From the NCBI GenBank assembly GCA_016712635.1, contig JADJQS010000001.1:615393-679392 (forward strand): 64,000 nucleotides of DNA, written 5' to 3'. Positions 39,475 to 48,571 of this stretch are shown here, one piece after another. Below the pieces are notes generated by a model that had not been told where the DNA came from, ran no database searches, and saw only the letters and a program-made list of their open reading frames with translations. The first letter of the stretch is position 1; each line of letters opens with the position of its first letter. Made by a program: the position numbers and the translations under genes. This DNA comes from Gammaproteobacteria bacterium (lineage in GTDB: Bacteria; Pseudomonadota; Gammaproteobacteria; SZUA-140).

Positions 39475-40710
39475 CTTTTCCAAACCCGGCCGGATCAAAG
39501 CCAGCGCTTCGACCCGCCTCCGTGCCAGTTCATCACCCAGCGCCTTGCCGCTGAAACCTTCCGCGGGCAGCGCCGATGCATCCACCGCCTGCGCTGTCTG
39601 CAAGGCGCGGCGCAGATAGATCCCCTGCGTGAACACGCTGTCCTCGTAGCCGGTGCGGCCACGCGAGTCGGCCTCGCATGCCTGCAGGAACAGCTCGAAG
39701 CGGTCCGGGCGGCGGAAGGCGTCGGTCGACTCCAGCAGGTGCAGCACTGTTTCCGGCCGCAGCTCCCCGGCGCGATGGACCTGGCCGTGATAACGCGCGA
39801 CCAGCACGGCGAGGTCGCGGTAATCGTTGGGGATACGGTAACGCCGGCACAACTCCTCGACCAGCGTCACGCTGCGCTCCTCGTGGGCGATGTGGCGCGG
39901 CCACTGTTCGGGCGGCGTCGTACCCTTGCCGAGGTCGTGCACCAGCGCGGCGAAGCGCACGCGCATGTCGGCGGTCAGCCGCGCGGCGCTCTCCAGCACC
40001 ATCATGGTATGCACGCCGGTGTCGATCTCGGGATGATGCTGCGGCGGCTGCGGTACACCCCACAGGCGCTCGATCTCGGGGAACAGCCGTGCGAGCGCGC
40101 CGCAGGCGCGCAGCACCTCGAAGAACGCCGACGGCCGCACCTCGCCGAGCGCGCGCAGGAGTTCCTGCCACACGCGCTCCGGCACCAGCGCGTCCACTTC
40201 GCCGGCGTCGGCCATGCGCCGCATCAATGCATTGGTCTCCGGCGCGACGGCGAAGCCGAGCGGCGCGAAGCGGGCGGCGAAACGCGCCACGCGCAGGATG
40301 CGTACCGGATCCTCGGCGAAGGCCTCCGACACGTGGCGCAGCACACGGTCATGCAGATCCCGCCGCCCGCCGAAGGGATCGATCAGGATGCCGTCCTCGG
40401 TCTCCGCCATCGCATTGATGGTGAGGTCGCGCCGAAGCAGGTCCTCCTCCAGCGTGACCTCGGGCGAGGCCTGCACTTCGAACCCCTTGTAGCCCGCCGC
40501 CACCTTGCGCTCGGTGCGCGCCAGGGCGTACTCCTCATGGGTCTCGGGATGCAGGAAGACGGGGAAATCCTGGCCTACGGGGCGGAAGCCGCGCGCGCGC
40601 ATCGAATCGACGTCCGCCGGTGTCGCGCCGACCACCACCCAGTCGCGGTCCTGCACCGGGAGACCGAGCAGTCTGTCGCGCACCGCGCCGCCGACGATGT
40701 AGGCCTTCAT
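39466..40710 (-). CDS. cca: Multifunctional CCA-adding tRNA nucleotidyltransferase
   Basis: A 414-residue enzyme that adds or repairs the 3' CCA of tRNAs. The catalytic head has IVGGAVRDRLLG (about 4-15), the DRDWVVVG carboxylates and RRDLTINAMA; a C-terminal HD domain is present (HHPEIDTGVHTMMV, FAALVHDLGKGTTP), as in the E. coli-type gammaproteobacterial enzyme with phosphohydrolase activity. Length equals the family norm. Confidence 0.95.
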   Translation of the reverse strand: MKAYIVGGAVRDRLLGLPVQDRDWVVVGATPADVDSMRARGFRPVGQDFPVFLHPETHEEYALARTERKVAAGYKGFEVQASPEVTLEEDLLRRDLTINAMAETEDGILIDPFGGRRDLHDRVLRHVSEAFAEDPVRILRVARFAARFAPLGFAVAPETNALMRRMADAGEVDALVPERVWQELLRALGEVRPSAFFEVLRACGALARLFPEIERLWGVPQPPQHHPEIDTGVHTMMVLESAARLTADMRVRFAALVHDLGKGTTPPEQWPRHIAHEERSVTLVEELCRRYRIPNDYRDLAVLVARYHGQVHRAGELRPETVLHLLESTDAFRRPDRFELFLQACEADSRGRTGYEDSVFTQGIYLRRALQTAQAVDASALPAEGFSGKALGDELARRRVEALALIRPGLEKKD

Positions 40711-40787
40711 CGGGCCTCCCTTGATCCGGATAAATCGGAGAACGGCATGACGGGCCCGGCCTGTGCTGTCGTTGATGCCACAGGTTA

Positions 40788-40816
40788 CTGGATTCCCGCC
40801 TGCGCGGGAATGACAG
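40788..40816. repeat. ATTCCCGC/GCGGGAAT hairpin repeat
   Basis: CTGGATTCCCGCCTGCGCGGGAATGACAG, a compact imperfect palindrome between cca and the NDUFA9-like gene. Copies lie at 39.20 and 60.38 kb and diverged copies at 32.06 and 50.18 kb. Confidence 0.8.
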
Positions 40817-40850
40817 CGAATGATTTGCCCGGCTCTCTATATATAGAGGC

Positions 40851-41828
40851 TCAGTAATTGTGGCGCGCGCGCTGGCGTATGTCATCCAGCCGCCCGCGCT
40901 GGTCGCGGTGGCGCAGGTACAGCGGCACCAGCGCCTCCACCGACGCCGGAGTGATGCCGAACAGCGCGGGAAAACCGCCCGCGCATACCGCATCGACCTG
41001 CAGCGAGAGGTAGTTGTCATGGGTGAAGGCCCGGCCCGGCAGGTGCCCCAGCACGGCGGCCTGCAGGCGCGACAGGCCGGGACTGAGCCCGATTACGCTG
41101 CGCCGGAGTCCGAGGACCCGCGCGGTGAGCTCCACCAGTTCCTTGAGCGTGTAGGCGTGCGGGCCGCACAGATCGTAACGGTGGCCGATCGTGCGCGGCT
41201 CTTCCAGCGCGACGAGCATGGCCTGCGCGACGTCGCCGACGAATACCGGCGCGAAGCGCGCCTGCGGGCAGGCGAGCGGAAACACCGGCATCGGCATCCT
41301 GAGCAGGCAGGCAAAGCGGTTGAAGAAATGGTCATCGGGCCCGAAGATCACCGACGGGCGGAAGCTGGTCACCTGCAGGTCGTCCGCCTTGTGCACCAGG
41401 TCTTCGCCCTCGCCCTTGGACTTGAGATACCGGCTCGGTCCGCGCGCGGCGTCGGCGTTGAGCGCGCTCATGTGCAGCAGGCGCCGCACGCCCGACTCGG
41501 AGCACAGCTTGACCAGGTTGCGCGGCAGTGTGACGTGCACATCCTGGAACCTGCCGGCCTTCCGCTCGTTGAGGATGGCGACCAGGTTCACCGCCGCCGC
41601 GCAGCCCCGCAACAGAGCGCGCAGCGCGGCCGGGTCGTGCACGTCGGCCTGGACCAGCTCGACGCCCGGCAGCACGCGCAGTGCCTTGTGGCGGTCGGCG
41701 CGACGCGTCGGGATGCGCACGCGATAGCCGTGGGCGGACAACAGGGCGGCGAGATGGCCGCCGACGAAACCGGTGCCGCCCAGCAGACAGACGAGCGGCT
41801 TGATCGCCGGCTCAATTTTCAAAGGCAT
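40851..41828 (-). CDS. Complex I NDUFA9-subunit-family NAD(P)-binding protein
   Basis: A 325-residue atypical short-chain dehydrogenase with the nucleotide loop VCLLGGTGFVGGHLAALL (about 13-30), an AVNLVAIL segment, a SALNADAARGPSRYLKSKGEGE motif carrying Tyr-x3-Lys, and SFRPSVIFGPDDHF. Bacterial members related to the mitochondrial complex I accessory subunit act as epimerases or reductases of unknown substrate. The start at 41828 has GGAGA seven bases upstream; the frame extends to 41933. Confidence 0.83.
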   Translation of the reverse strand: MPLKIEPAIKPLVCLLGGTGFVGGHLAALLSAHGYRVRIPTRRADRHKALRVLPGVELVQADVHDPAALRALLRGCAAAVNLVAILNERKAGRFQDVHVTLPRNLVKLCSESGVRRLLHMSALNADAARGPSRYLKSKGEGEDLVHKADDLQVTSFRPSVIFGPDDHFFNRFACLLRMPMPVFPLACPQARFAPVFVGDVAQAMLVALEEPRTIGHRYDLCGPHAYTLKELVELTARVLGLRRSVIGLSPGLSRLQAAVLGHLPGRAFTHDNYLSLQVDAVCAGGFPALFGITPASVEALVPLYLRHRDQRGRLDDIRQRARHNY

Positions 41829-41981
41829 GCGAAATCTCCGATTAGTAACACGCGCGGCGGCGAGGTTGCCGTGCCTCGCGATCGGGCGGCCTGTGATGCT
41901 GGATTGCTCCCGCATTGCCCGGACCCGCGGCACGCCAGCCGATTTTACGCGAGTCCGGCGCGCTTTGTCAGTCGCGCCCTG

Positions 41982-42148
41982 CAGCGCGGGTCGGCGCTGT
42001 GCTATTAAGCCTTAAATATTTGCCTGACACCCCTGTAGCCCGGATGATGCACAGCGAAATCCGGGAATGCTGATTTCATCTCCCCGGATTCCGGCGCCCT
42101 GCGCCTCCATCCGGGCTACGAACTACAGTGCGGGTCGGCGCTGTGCTA
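41982..42148. repeat. TAGCCCGGATG inverted repeat flanked by 23-bp direct repeats
   Basis: An 85-base REP-like element (42035-42119) starts GTAGCCCGGATG and ends CATCCGGGCTAC, with inner ATCCGGGA/CCCGGAT copies. On either side a 23-base direct repeat (41982-42004 and 42126-42148, GCGGGTCGGCGCTGTGCTA core, one mismatch) is present. The spacer 41829-42188 carries no gene. Confidence 0.75.
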
Positions 42149-42188
42149 CTCTGAATCAGTCCAGCCAGGACGGACACGTGAGGCAGTC

Positions 42189-43553
42189 ATGGCGTTCATA
42201 TCGATCAATCCGGCCGACGGCGCCACGCTGAAGGTGATCGAACCCTGGACCGGCGCCCAGATCGACCGCGCCCTCGACGGAGCGGCCGCCGCGGCCGCGC
42301 TGTGGTCGGACATGCCGCTCGCGCGGCGCTGCGAGCTGCTGCGCACGCTCGCCTGGGTCCTGCGCGAACGGCGCGAGCCACTCGCCCGCCTGATCACCCG
42401 CGAAATGGGCAAGCTGATCGGCGAGGCGCGCGCCGAGGTCGAGAAATGCGCCCTCGGCTGCGAATACTACGCCGATCATGCGGCGGCCTTCCTCGCCGAC
42501 GAACCCGCCGCCAGCGACGCCGGGCGCAGCTTCGTGGCGTACCAGCCGCTCGGGACCGTGCTCGCCGTCATGCCGTGGAACTTCCCGTTCTGGCAGGTGT
42601 TCCGCTTCGCCGCGCCGGCGCTCGCCGCGGGCAACACCGCCCTGCTCAAGCATGCGTCCAACGTCCCCCAGTGCGCGCTCGCGATCGAGGAGCTGTTCCA
42701 GGACGCCGGCATCCTGCCCGGCGTGTTCACCACGCTGATGATCGAGTCCGGTCAGGTCGAGGCCGTGATCGCCGACCCGCGCGTGCACGCGGTGACCCTG
42801 ACCGGCAGCGAGGCGGCGGGACGCCAGGTGGGTGCCGCCGCCGGCCGCGCCCTCAAGAAGAGCGTGCTCGAACTCGGCGGCTCGGACGCCTTCATCGTGC
42901 TCGCCGACGCGGACCTCGAGCTCGCCGCGATGACCGCCGTGACCGCGCGCTTCCAGAACGCGGGGCAGAGCTGCATCGCCGCCAAGCGCTTCATCGTCGA
43001 CGACGCCGTCGCCGACGAGTTCGTCGAGCGCTTCCGCATCGGCGTGGAGGCGCTGCGCGCGGGCGATCCGCTCGACCCCGCCACCACGCTGGCGCCGCTC
43101 GCGCGCCCGGACCTGCGCGACGAGCTGCACCGCCAGGTCGAGGCGAGCCGCGCGCTCGGCGCCGTCGCGGTGACCGGTTGCGAGCCGATCCCCGGCCCGG
43201 GCGCGTACTACCACGCCTCGATACTCGACCGCGTCACGCCCGGCATGCCGGCCGCCGCCGAGGAGCTGTTCGGTCCGGTCGCCGCGGTGCTGCGCGTGCG
43301 CGACGAGGAAGAGGCCGTGGCGCTCGCCAACGCCTCGCGCTTCGGCCTCGGCGGCAGCGTCTGGACGCGCAACGCCGCGCGCGGCGAACATGTCGCGCGT
43401 CGGCTCGAGTGCGGCTGCGCGTTCGTCAACGGCATGGTCAAGAGCGATCCGCGCCTGCCCTTCGGCGGCGTGAAGGATTCCGGCTACGGCCGCGAGCTGT
43501 CGCGCCTCGGCATGCTCGAATTCGTCAACGCCAAGAGCGTCTGGATCCGCTGA
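42189..43553 (+). CDS. NAD(P)-dependent aldehyde dehydrogenase, succinate-semialdehyde type (Sad/YneI-like)
   Basis: A 454-residue aldehyde dehydrogenase. Key features are MPWNFPFWQVFRFAAPALAAG, the TGSEAAGRQVG nucleotide loop, the general base in LELGGSDAF and the nucleophile in NAGQSCIAAKRF, with EELFGPVAAV downstream. The short length (about 455) and lack of an N-terminal extension fit the YneI/Sad subgroup that oxidises succinate semialdehyde. It may be cotranscribed with the next gene 22 bases on. Confidence 0.87.
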   Translation: MAFISINPADGATLKVIEPWTGAQIDRALDGAAAAAALWSDMPLARRCELLRTLAWVLRERREPLARLITREMGKLIGEARAEVEKCALGCEYYADHAAAFLADEPAASDAGRSFVAYQPLGTVLAVMPWNFPFWQVFRFAAPALAAGNTALLKHASNVPQCALAIEELFQDAGILPGVFTTLMIESGQVEAVIADPRVHAVTLTGSEAAGRQVGAAAGRALKKSVLELGGSDAFIVLADADLELAAMTAVTARFQNAGQSCIAAKRFIVDDAVADEFVERFRIGVEALRAGDPLDPATTLAPLARPDLRDELHRQVEASRALGAVAVTGCEPIPGPGAYYHASILDRVTPGMPAAAEELFGPVAAVLRVRDEEEAVALANASRFGLGGSVWTRNAARGEHVARRLECGCAFVNGMVKSDPRLPFGGVKDSGYGRELSRLGMLEFVNAKSVWIR

Positions 43554-43575
43554 GCGCGGCGATCGCGGCGCGCCT

Positions 43576-44370
43576 GTGGAAATACTTCCGCCCGATCTGA
43601 TCTCCTATCTCCTGCTGGGCGCCGGGGCCGGCTTTTGCGCGGGCCTGTTCGGCATCGGCGGCGGCCTGATCATCGTCCCGGCGCTGGCGTTCATGCTGGA
43701 GGCGCAGTCGGGCAGCGCGCTGATGCACACTGCGGTCGGCACCTCGCTCGCGACCATCATCCCGACCGCGCTCTCCTCGATCCGGGCGCACCACCGCCAC
43801 GGCGCGATCTCCTGGCCGCTGGCGGGACGCCTCGCCCCCGGCATCGTCCTCGGCACCGCCGCCGGCGCGGCCTTCGCCGACCAGGTCAGCGGCGAAACCC
43901 TGCGCATCGTCTTCGCCGCGTTCATGCTGGCGATCTCCCTGTACATGGCCTCCGGCATCATGCCGGCGGGTCGGCGCGCGCTGCCCGGCGCGGCGGGCAT
44001 GGGCGCGGCGGGCTTTACGATCGGCGCCGTCTCCGCGCTGATCGGCATCGGCGGCGGCACGCTCACCACGCCGTTTCTCGCCTGGTGCCGCGTCGAGCTG
44101 CGCCGCGCGATCGCCACCTCCGCCGCCTGCGGCCTGCCCATCGCGCTGACCGGCACGGCCGCCTACCTGATCGCCGGACTCGACGCGACCGGCCTCCCGG
44201 CCGGCAGCAGCGGCTATATCCACTGGCCCGCGGCGATCGCGATCGCCGCGGCGAGCATCTTCACCGCGCCGCTCGGGGCGCGCCTCACGCACAGCCTCCC
44301 GGTCGCGCGGCTGCGCCGCCTGTTCGCCCTCCTGCTGGTCCTGGTGGCCGTGCGCCTGCTGTTCCCGTGA
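43576..44370 (+). CDS. TauE/SafE-family membrane transporter
   Basis: A 264-residue inner membrane protein with about eight helices. Two repeated motifs, GAGFCAGLFGIGGGLIIVP near the N-terminus and GAVSALIGIGGGTLTTPF in the middle, mark the TauE/SafE family that exports sulfite, sulfoacetate or related anions. The start is GTG at 43576. The substrate cannot be read from sequence. Confidence 0.88.
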   Translation: MEILPPDLISYLLLGAGAGFCAGLFGIGGGLIIVPALAFMLEAQSGSALMHTAVGTSLATIIPTALSSIRAHHRHGAISWPLAGRLAPGIVLGTAAGAAFADQVSGETLRIVFAAFMLAISLYMASGIMPAGRRALPGAAGMGAAGFTIGAVSALIGIGGGTLTTPFLAWCRVELRRAIATSAACGLPIALTGTAAYLIAGLDATGLPAGSSGYIHWPAAIAIAAASIFTAPLGARLTHSLPVARLRRLFALLLVLVAVRLLFP

Positions 44371-44579
44371 ATCCGGGGGCGATCCGGCCGCCCCGACGCA
44401 GCGCGGAAAATCTCCAGCCCGGCAAGGGGCTTGCGGCATGATGCCGCGCCGGTGCGCGGGCGGCCCGAAATTCAGCCTTGAGCGCCGTTCCGGTTCCGTG
44501 GTCAAATACCCGCAGGCCGCGATTACCAGAACAATACCGATCGGTCAGCGGCGGCCGCAATCGTGCAAGCAGGCAACCC

Positions 44580-45416
44580 ATGTTCAAATTCTCCCTGTCC
44601 GAGCTGATCCAGCCGGAAACCAGGATCACGATCCTCGACGTCGGCGCCAGCCTGACGGAGAAGCCGCCCTACGCGCACCTCATCGAATCCGGGCTGGTGC
44701 GCGTGATCGGCTTCGAGCCCAACGAGGAGCAGTGCGAAAAGCTGCGGAATTCCTACGGCAAACCGCACGAGTTCTTCCCCTACTTCATCGGTGACGGGAA
44801 TCCCGCGGTGTTCTGGGAGACGAACTGGTTCGCGACCGGCTCCCTGTTCAAGCCGAACAAACCCATGCTGGAAAAATTCCAGAATCTCTACGAGCTCGTC
44901 ACGCCGGTCGCGCAGCACAACATCCAGACGAAACGGCTGGACGACATCCCCGAGATCGACGACGTGGATTACATCAAGATCGACGTCCAGGGCGCCGAGC
45001 TGATGGTGTTCAAGGGCGGGGAGAAGCTGCTGGAAAAGGTCCTGTTCATCCACAGCGAGGCCGAATTCCACCAGCTGTACGAGGATCAGCCCCTGTTCGC
45101 CGACCTGGATATCTACCTGCGCGGCAGGAATTTCATGTTCGGCAAGTTCGTGGGTTTCGGAACCCGCTGCATCAAGCCGACGCTGGTCAATTCGAACCCC
45201 AACCTGGGCACCCACATCCTGTGGTGCGACGCGCTGTACCTGAAGAACTGGCTCGACCCCTCGGTCTTCTCCAACGACAAGCTGATCAAGTACGCGATCA
45301 TCGGGCACGACATGTACGACTACGCCGATCTGTCCTATTACCTGCTGAAGCACCTCGACGAGCGGAAGGGCACGAACTACGCGCGGGACTACTATCAGAT
45401 GCTGACGAAACCCTGA
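44580..45416 (+). CDS. FkbM-family methyltransferase
   Basis: A 278-residue SAM-dependent methyltransferase with motif I ILDVGASLTEKPPYAHLI, the acidic post-motif VIGFEPNEEQCEKL, RLDDIPEIDDVDYIKIDVQGAEL (FkbM signature) and a following LFIHSEAEF strand. FkbM enzymes O-methylate sugars or polyketides. The start at Met 44580 gives normal length; the frame is open to 44478. No glycan cluster is nearby. Confidence 0.85.
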   Translation: MFKFSLSELIQPETRITILDVGASLTEKPPYAHLIESGLVRVIGFEPNEEQCEKLRNSYGKPHEFFPYFIGDGNPAVFWETNWFATGSLFKPNKPMLEKFQNLYELVTPVAQHNIQTKRLDDIPEIDDVDYIKIDVQGAELMVFKGGEKLLEKVLFIHSEAEFHQLYEDQPLFADLDIYLRGRNFMFGKFVGFGTRCIKPTLVNSNPNLGTHILWCDALYLKNWLDPSVFSNDKLIKYAIIGHDMYDYADLSYYLLKHLDERKGTNYARDYYQMLTKP

Positions 45417-45473
45417 GCCTGCGCGTACCTCCGCCGGCGTGCGATAAGGCCAGCCCCGCGTCTCTCCCCGGCT

Positions 45474-45956
45474 TCAGTCCCTGAAGTTCTTGAACTGCAG
45501 CGGCAGCTCCAGCTTCGACTTGCGCAGCAGCGCGATCGCATCCTGCAGGTCGTCCCGCTTCTTGCCGGTCACGCGCACGCTGTCGCCCTGGATCGCGGCC
45601 TGCACCTTGAGCTTGCTGTCCTTGATCAGCCTGACGATCTCCTTCGCGAGCGGGGCCTCGAGACCCTCGCGCACGGTGACGCGCTGGCGCGCCTCGCGCC
45701 CGAAGATCTCCGGCTCGTCGGTCTTCAGGCAGGAGATGTCGATGCTGCGGCGGGTCAGCTTGTCCTGCAGGATATCCAGCATCTGCTTGAGCTGGAAATC
45801 GGACTGCGAGTGCAGCGTGACCACCTGCCCCTCCTGTTCATACTTGGAGCCGCTGCCCTTAAAATCGAAGCGGTTGCCGACCTCGCGGTTGGCCTGGTCG
45901 AGCGCATTGGCGAGCTCGTGCTTGTCCACCTCGGAGACGACGTCGAACGACGGCAT
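45474..45956 (-). CDS. yajQ: YajQ-family c-di-GMP-binding protein
   Basis: A 160-residue protein with the family N-terminus MPSFDVVSEVDKHELANALD, EVGNRFDFKGS, and a second repeat ending in QGDSVRVTGKKRDDLQ and LPLQFKNFRD. YajQ proteins bind nucleotides, including cyclic di-GMP in Xanthomonas, and may act as transcription co-regulators. It is complete and monocistronic. Confidence 0.94.
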   Translation of the reverse strand: MPSFDVVSEVDKHELANALDQANREVGNRFDFKGSGSKYEQEGQVVTLHSQSDFQLKQMLDILQDKLTRRSIDISCLKTDEPEIFGREARQRVTVREGLEAPLAKEIVRLIKDSKLKVQAAIQGDSVRVTGKKRDDLQDAIALLRKSKLELPLQFKNFRD

Positions 45957-45985
45957 AACGATTACCTCCGTGATCATTGACTGAC

Positions 45986-46669
45986 ATGACGACCGGCACA
46001 GGAATCCTGGCGGACATGCACGACCCCGGGACCGGCGGCGTGTGTCCGCTGTGCGGCACGCCCGGCGCGGTGCTGCATCACAGTGACGCTGCGCGCGCGT
46101 ACCTGCGCTGCGCCGTGTGCGCGCTGATCCATGTGCCTGCGCGCCATCATCTGCCAGCCGACCAGGAAAAGCAACGCTATGATTATCATCAGAACGATGC
46201 GCAGGATGCCGGTTACCGCCGCTTCCTCGCGCAATTGTTCGAGCCGCTCGCGCCGCGCCTGCCGGCGGGCGCGGCGGGACTCGACTACGGCTGCGGGCCG
46301 GGCCCGGTGCTGGCGCGGATGTTCGGGGACGCCGGGTTCTCCATGCGCGTGTACGACCCGTACTACGCCCCGGACACCGGCGCGCTGCAGCGGGAATACG
46401 ATTTCCTGACCTGCACCGAGGCGGCCGAGCACTTCGCGTATCCCGGCGCGGAATGGCAGCGCATCTGCGCGCTGGTCCGGCCCGACGGCTGGATCGGCGT
46501 GATGACCAGCCTTCACGACGATGCGCCCAGCTTCGCGGACTGGTACTACAAGAACGACCCGACGCACGTGTGTTTCTACGCGCGGCAGACCTTCGAATGG
46601 CTGGCGCACAGGCATCGGCTGACGCCGCAGCTTGTGTCCGGAGCGGTGATCCTGTTGCAGCGGCAGTAA
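45986..46669 (+). CDS. Class I SAM methyltransferase with N-terminal zinc ribbon
   Basis: A 227-residue protein: a zinc ribbon (CPLCG at about 20 and CAVCAL at about 43) and a Rossmann-type methyltransferase domain with GLDYGCGPGPVLARMF (motif I) and RVYDPYY acidic strand. YYKNDPTHVCFYARQTFEWL near the C-terminus is typical of methyltransferase 12-like proteins. Target unknown. The start at ATG 45986 is preferred over TTG 45977. Confidence 0.8.
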   Translation: MTTGTGILADMHDPGTGGVCPLCGTPGAVLHHSDAARAYLRCAVCALIHVPARHHLPADQEKQRYDYHQNDAQDAGYRRFLAQLFEPLAPRLPAGAAGLDYGCGPGPVLARMFGDAGFSMRVYDPYYAPDTGALQREYDFLTCTEAAEHFAYPGAEWQRICALVRPDGWIGVMTSLHDDAPSFADWYYKNDPTHVCFYARQTFEWLAHRHRLTPQLVSGAVILLQRQ

Positions 46670-46687
46670 CGGGAGCGGGCGTCCCGA

Positions 46688-48223
46688 TCAGGGTGACAGC
46701 AGATCGGACCCGAACCATTCAACCTGCAGGCCGCGATAATGCTCGGCCTTGCGCACCTGCAGATGCTCCAGCGGATTGAGGTTATCCGTCAGCGGCACGC
46801 CCCCGGATGCGTCCACCTCGATGAGCCGGTTCTTCAGCCACGCCGCCTGCCCGCGATCGAGCGCGGGTGAATCGAGGTCGAGGGGGTGGAACGAGGCGAG
46901 GAAGATGAAGTCGTTCAGGTCCCTCCCGGGCTCGGAAACAAAGACCTGGCGATGCGCGAACACCTGCGCGAGCGTGCGCGCGACGGATGCGAGCGCGGCA
47001 TCGTGTCCCTTGTCCGTCAGCGCCACGAAATTGAGGGCGAGGATGGCGCGATCCGACATCAGCGCACGCAGCTGCGACAGCGCCTCGACCGTCAGCAGGT
47101 GCGCCGGCTCCGCTCCGCCGGTGAAGCAATCGAGGATGACCAGGTCGTAGGGACCTGTTAACTGACGGATCTCGTAGCGCGCGTCCCCGACCCGGGCATC
47201 GCCCGTGGGAGTAAAGCCGAAGTATTCAACGGCGGCCTCCGCGACCACCGGATCGATCTCCAGGGTATCGGTCACGATCCCGTAGCGGTCGCGCAGCGTC
47301 ATCGCCATATGGCCCGCGCCCTGGCCCACGAGCAGTGCACGACTGATCCCGGGCACCAGGGCCGGAATCAGCTTCGCGATCTCCTGGTAGGTGAGCTGGT
47401 TGACGCCGTCGGAGATCCGGGCCGCGCCGATCGCCGAGGCGTCGGACATCAGCAGGCGCAGGTCGCGGGCCGGCTCGTCGACCACCCGCACCCAGCCGTA
47501 GAGACTCTCGCGCTCGAAGCGGACCTGGAACCTCTCGCCGCCGGTGTAGACATGGCCCGCACCGATGACCTGCGGCAGCATCGCCATGCCGGCCACGACC
47601 AGCAGCACGCACGGCAGTATCGCGTGGCTCCGGCCCATTCGCCTTTGTTCATAGACAGACAGGGTCACCGCCAGCAGGAACAATACGATGCTGAGACCGA
47701 TCAGCACTTCACGCGAGCCCACCAGCGGAAACAGGAAGAAACCCAGCATCAGGGTGCCCACCACGCTCCCCAGCGTGCTCACGGCATAGATCGAACCCGC
47801 GCTGCTGCCGACGCGATCCAATTGGGTGGTCGCGAGCTTGATGGCAAAGGGTCCCACGACGCCGAGCAGGGTCAGGCTCGGCGTAAACAGGATCAGCGCG
47901 CTGACGAAGGCGCCGGCGCGCAGGCCGAGCGGATCGGTCGCCAGCAGCACCGGGCGGACCATCCACGGGATCGCGAGCGTCAGCAGTGCGGCGAGCGCAA
48001 TGACCAGGGAAAGACCCGTGCGCTTCGCGCGGTCGGCCCACCAGCCGCCGACGAAATAGCCCACGGCGAGCGCGATCAGCGCGACCGAGATCAGTGAGGA
48101 CCAGACATACAGGCTCGCGCCGTAGAACGGGGCGATCAGCCGCGTCCCCAGCAGCTCGATCACCATCACCGCGGCGCCTGTCGTGAAAACAGTCAGATAG
48201 AGTCCGGCGCGTTCCATCTTCAT
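46688..48223 (-). CDS. Fused membrane transporter-like/spermidine synthase-like protein
   Basis: A 511-residue protein. The N-terminal half has seven to eight membrane helices (for example VFTTGAAVMVIELLGTRLIAP and a GYFVGGWWADRAKRTG loop). The C-terminal half is a spermidine-synthase-fold methyltransferase-like domain with LLVGQGAGHMAMTL, DTLEIDPVVAEAA and YDLVILDCFTGG. Such fusions are common; polyamine synthesis is not proven. GGGGGC before the ATG at 48223 supports the start. Confidence 0.85.
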   Translation of the reverse strand: MKMERAGLYLTVFTTGAAVMVIELLGTRLIAPFYGASLYVWSSLISVALIALAVGYFVGGWWADRAKRTGLSLVIALAALLTLAIPWMVRPVLLATDPLGLRAGAFVSALILFTPSLTLLGVVGPFAIKLATTQLDRVGSSAGSIYAVSTLGSVVGTLMLGFFLFPLVGSREVLIGLSIVLFLLAVTLSVYEQRRMGRSHAILPCVLLVVAGMAMLPQVIGAGHVYTGGERFQVRFERESLYGWVRVVDEPARDLRLLMSDASAIGAARISDGVNQLTYQEIAKLIPALVPGISRALLVGQGAGHMAMTLRDRYGIVTDTLEIDPVVAEAAVEYFGFTPTGDARVGDARYEIRQLTGPYDLVILDCFTGGAEPAHLLTVEALSQLRALMSDRAILALNFVALTDKGHDAALASVARTLAQVFAHRQVFVSEPGRDLNDFIFLASFHPLDLDSPALDRGQAAWLKNRLIEVDASGGVPLTDNLNPLEHLQVRKAEHYRGLQVEWFGSDLLSP

Positions 48224-48237
48224 AGACAAGCCCCCTC

Positions 48238-48279
48238 AAAAAGGAATCCGCCCGCGCCCCGGACGGGACACGGGCGGAT
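48238..48279 (-). terminator. Rho-independent terminator after the YcnI-lipoprotein operon
   Basis: On the minus strand ATCCGCCCG pairs with CGGGCGGAT (48271-48279 and 48246-48254), a 9-bp stem with a GC-rich loop, followed by TCCTTTTTG. It is 29 bases downstream of the small lipoprotein gene. Confidence 0.75.
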
Positions 48280-48307
48280 ATCGTTCCGGATCAGGCCGAC
48301 TCCGCAA

Positions 48308-48571
48308 TCAGGCGGGTGGCATATCCTCGTCGCCCGGGGTTTCCGGGGCGCTGGCATCGCCGGGCGGCATATCCGCATCCGTCAGAGCGGCGGCCGCCGT
48401 TATCGTGCTGTCGGGCGGCAGCAGGTCGACGCCGAGGATGGTCTCCTCCGCTGATGCCGTGGGATCAGGATCCGGCGTCTCATCTGAATCGCTGTCACCG
48501 CCACAGCCTGCCAGCAGCGCCAGGCATACGAATGCCACACCGGACAATGCAGTCAGTTTGTGTGCGCGCAT
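48308..48571 (-). CDS. Small acidic lipoprotein
   Basis: An 87-residue protein with a lipoprotein signal peptide (VAFVCLALLAGC, lipobox LAGC near residue 23), then a low-complexity Asp/Pro/Glu/Thr-rich tail containing two DMPPGD-like repeats. The ATG overlaps the last base of the upstream YcnI-like stop codon (TGATG), so the pair is coupled. The tail's acidic and Met residues could bind metal; this is inference. Confidence 0.65.
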   Translation of the reverse strand: MRAHKLTALSGVAFVCLALLAGCGGDSDSDETPDPDPTASAEETILGVDLLPPDSTITAAAALTDADMPPGDASAPETPGDEDMPPA

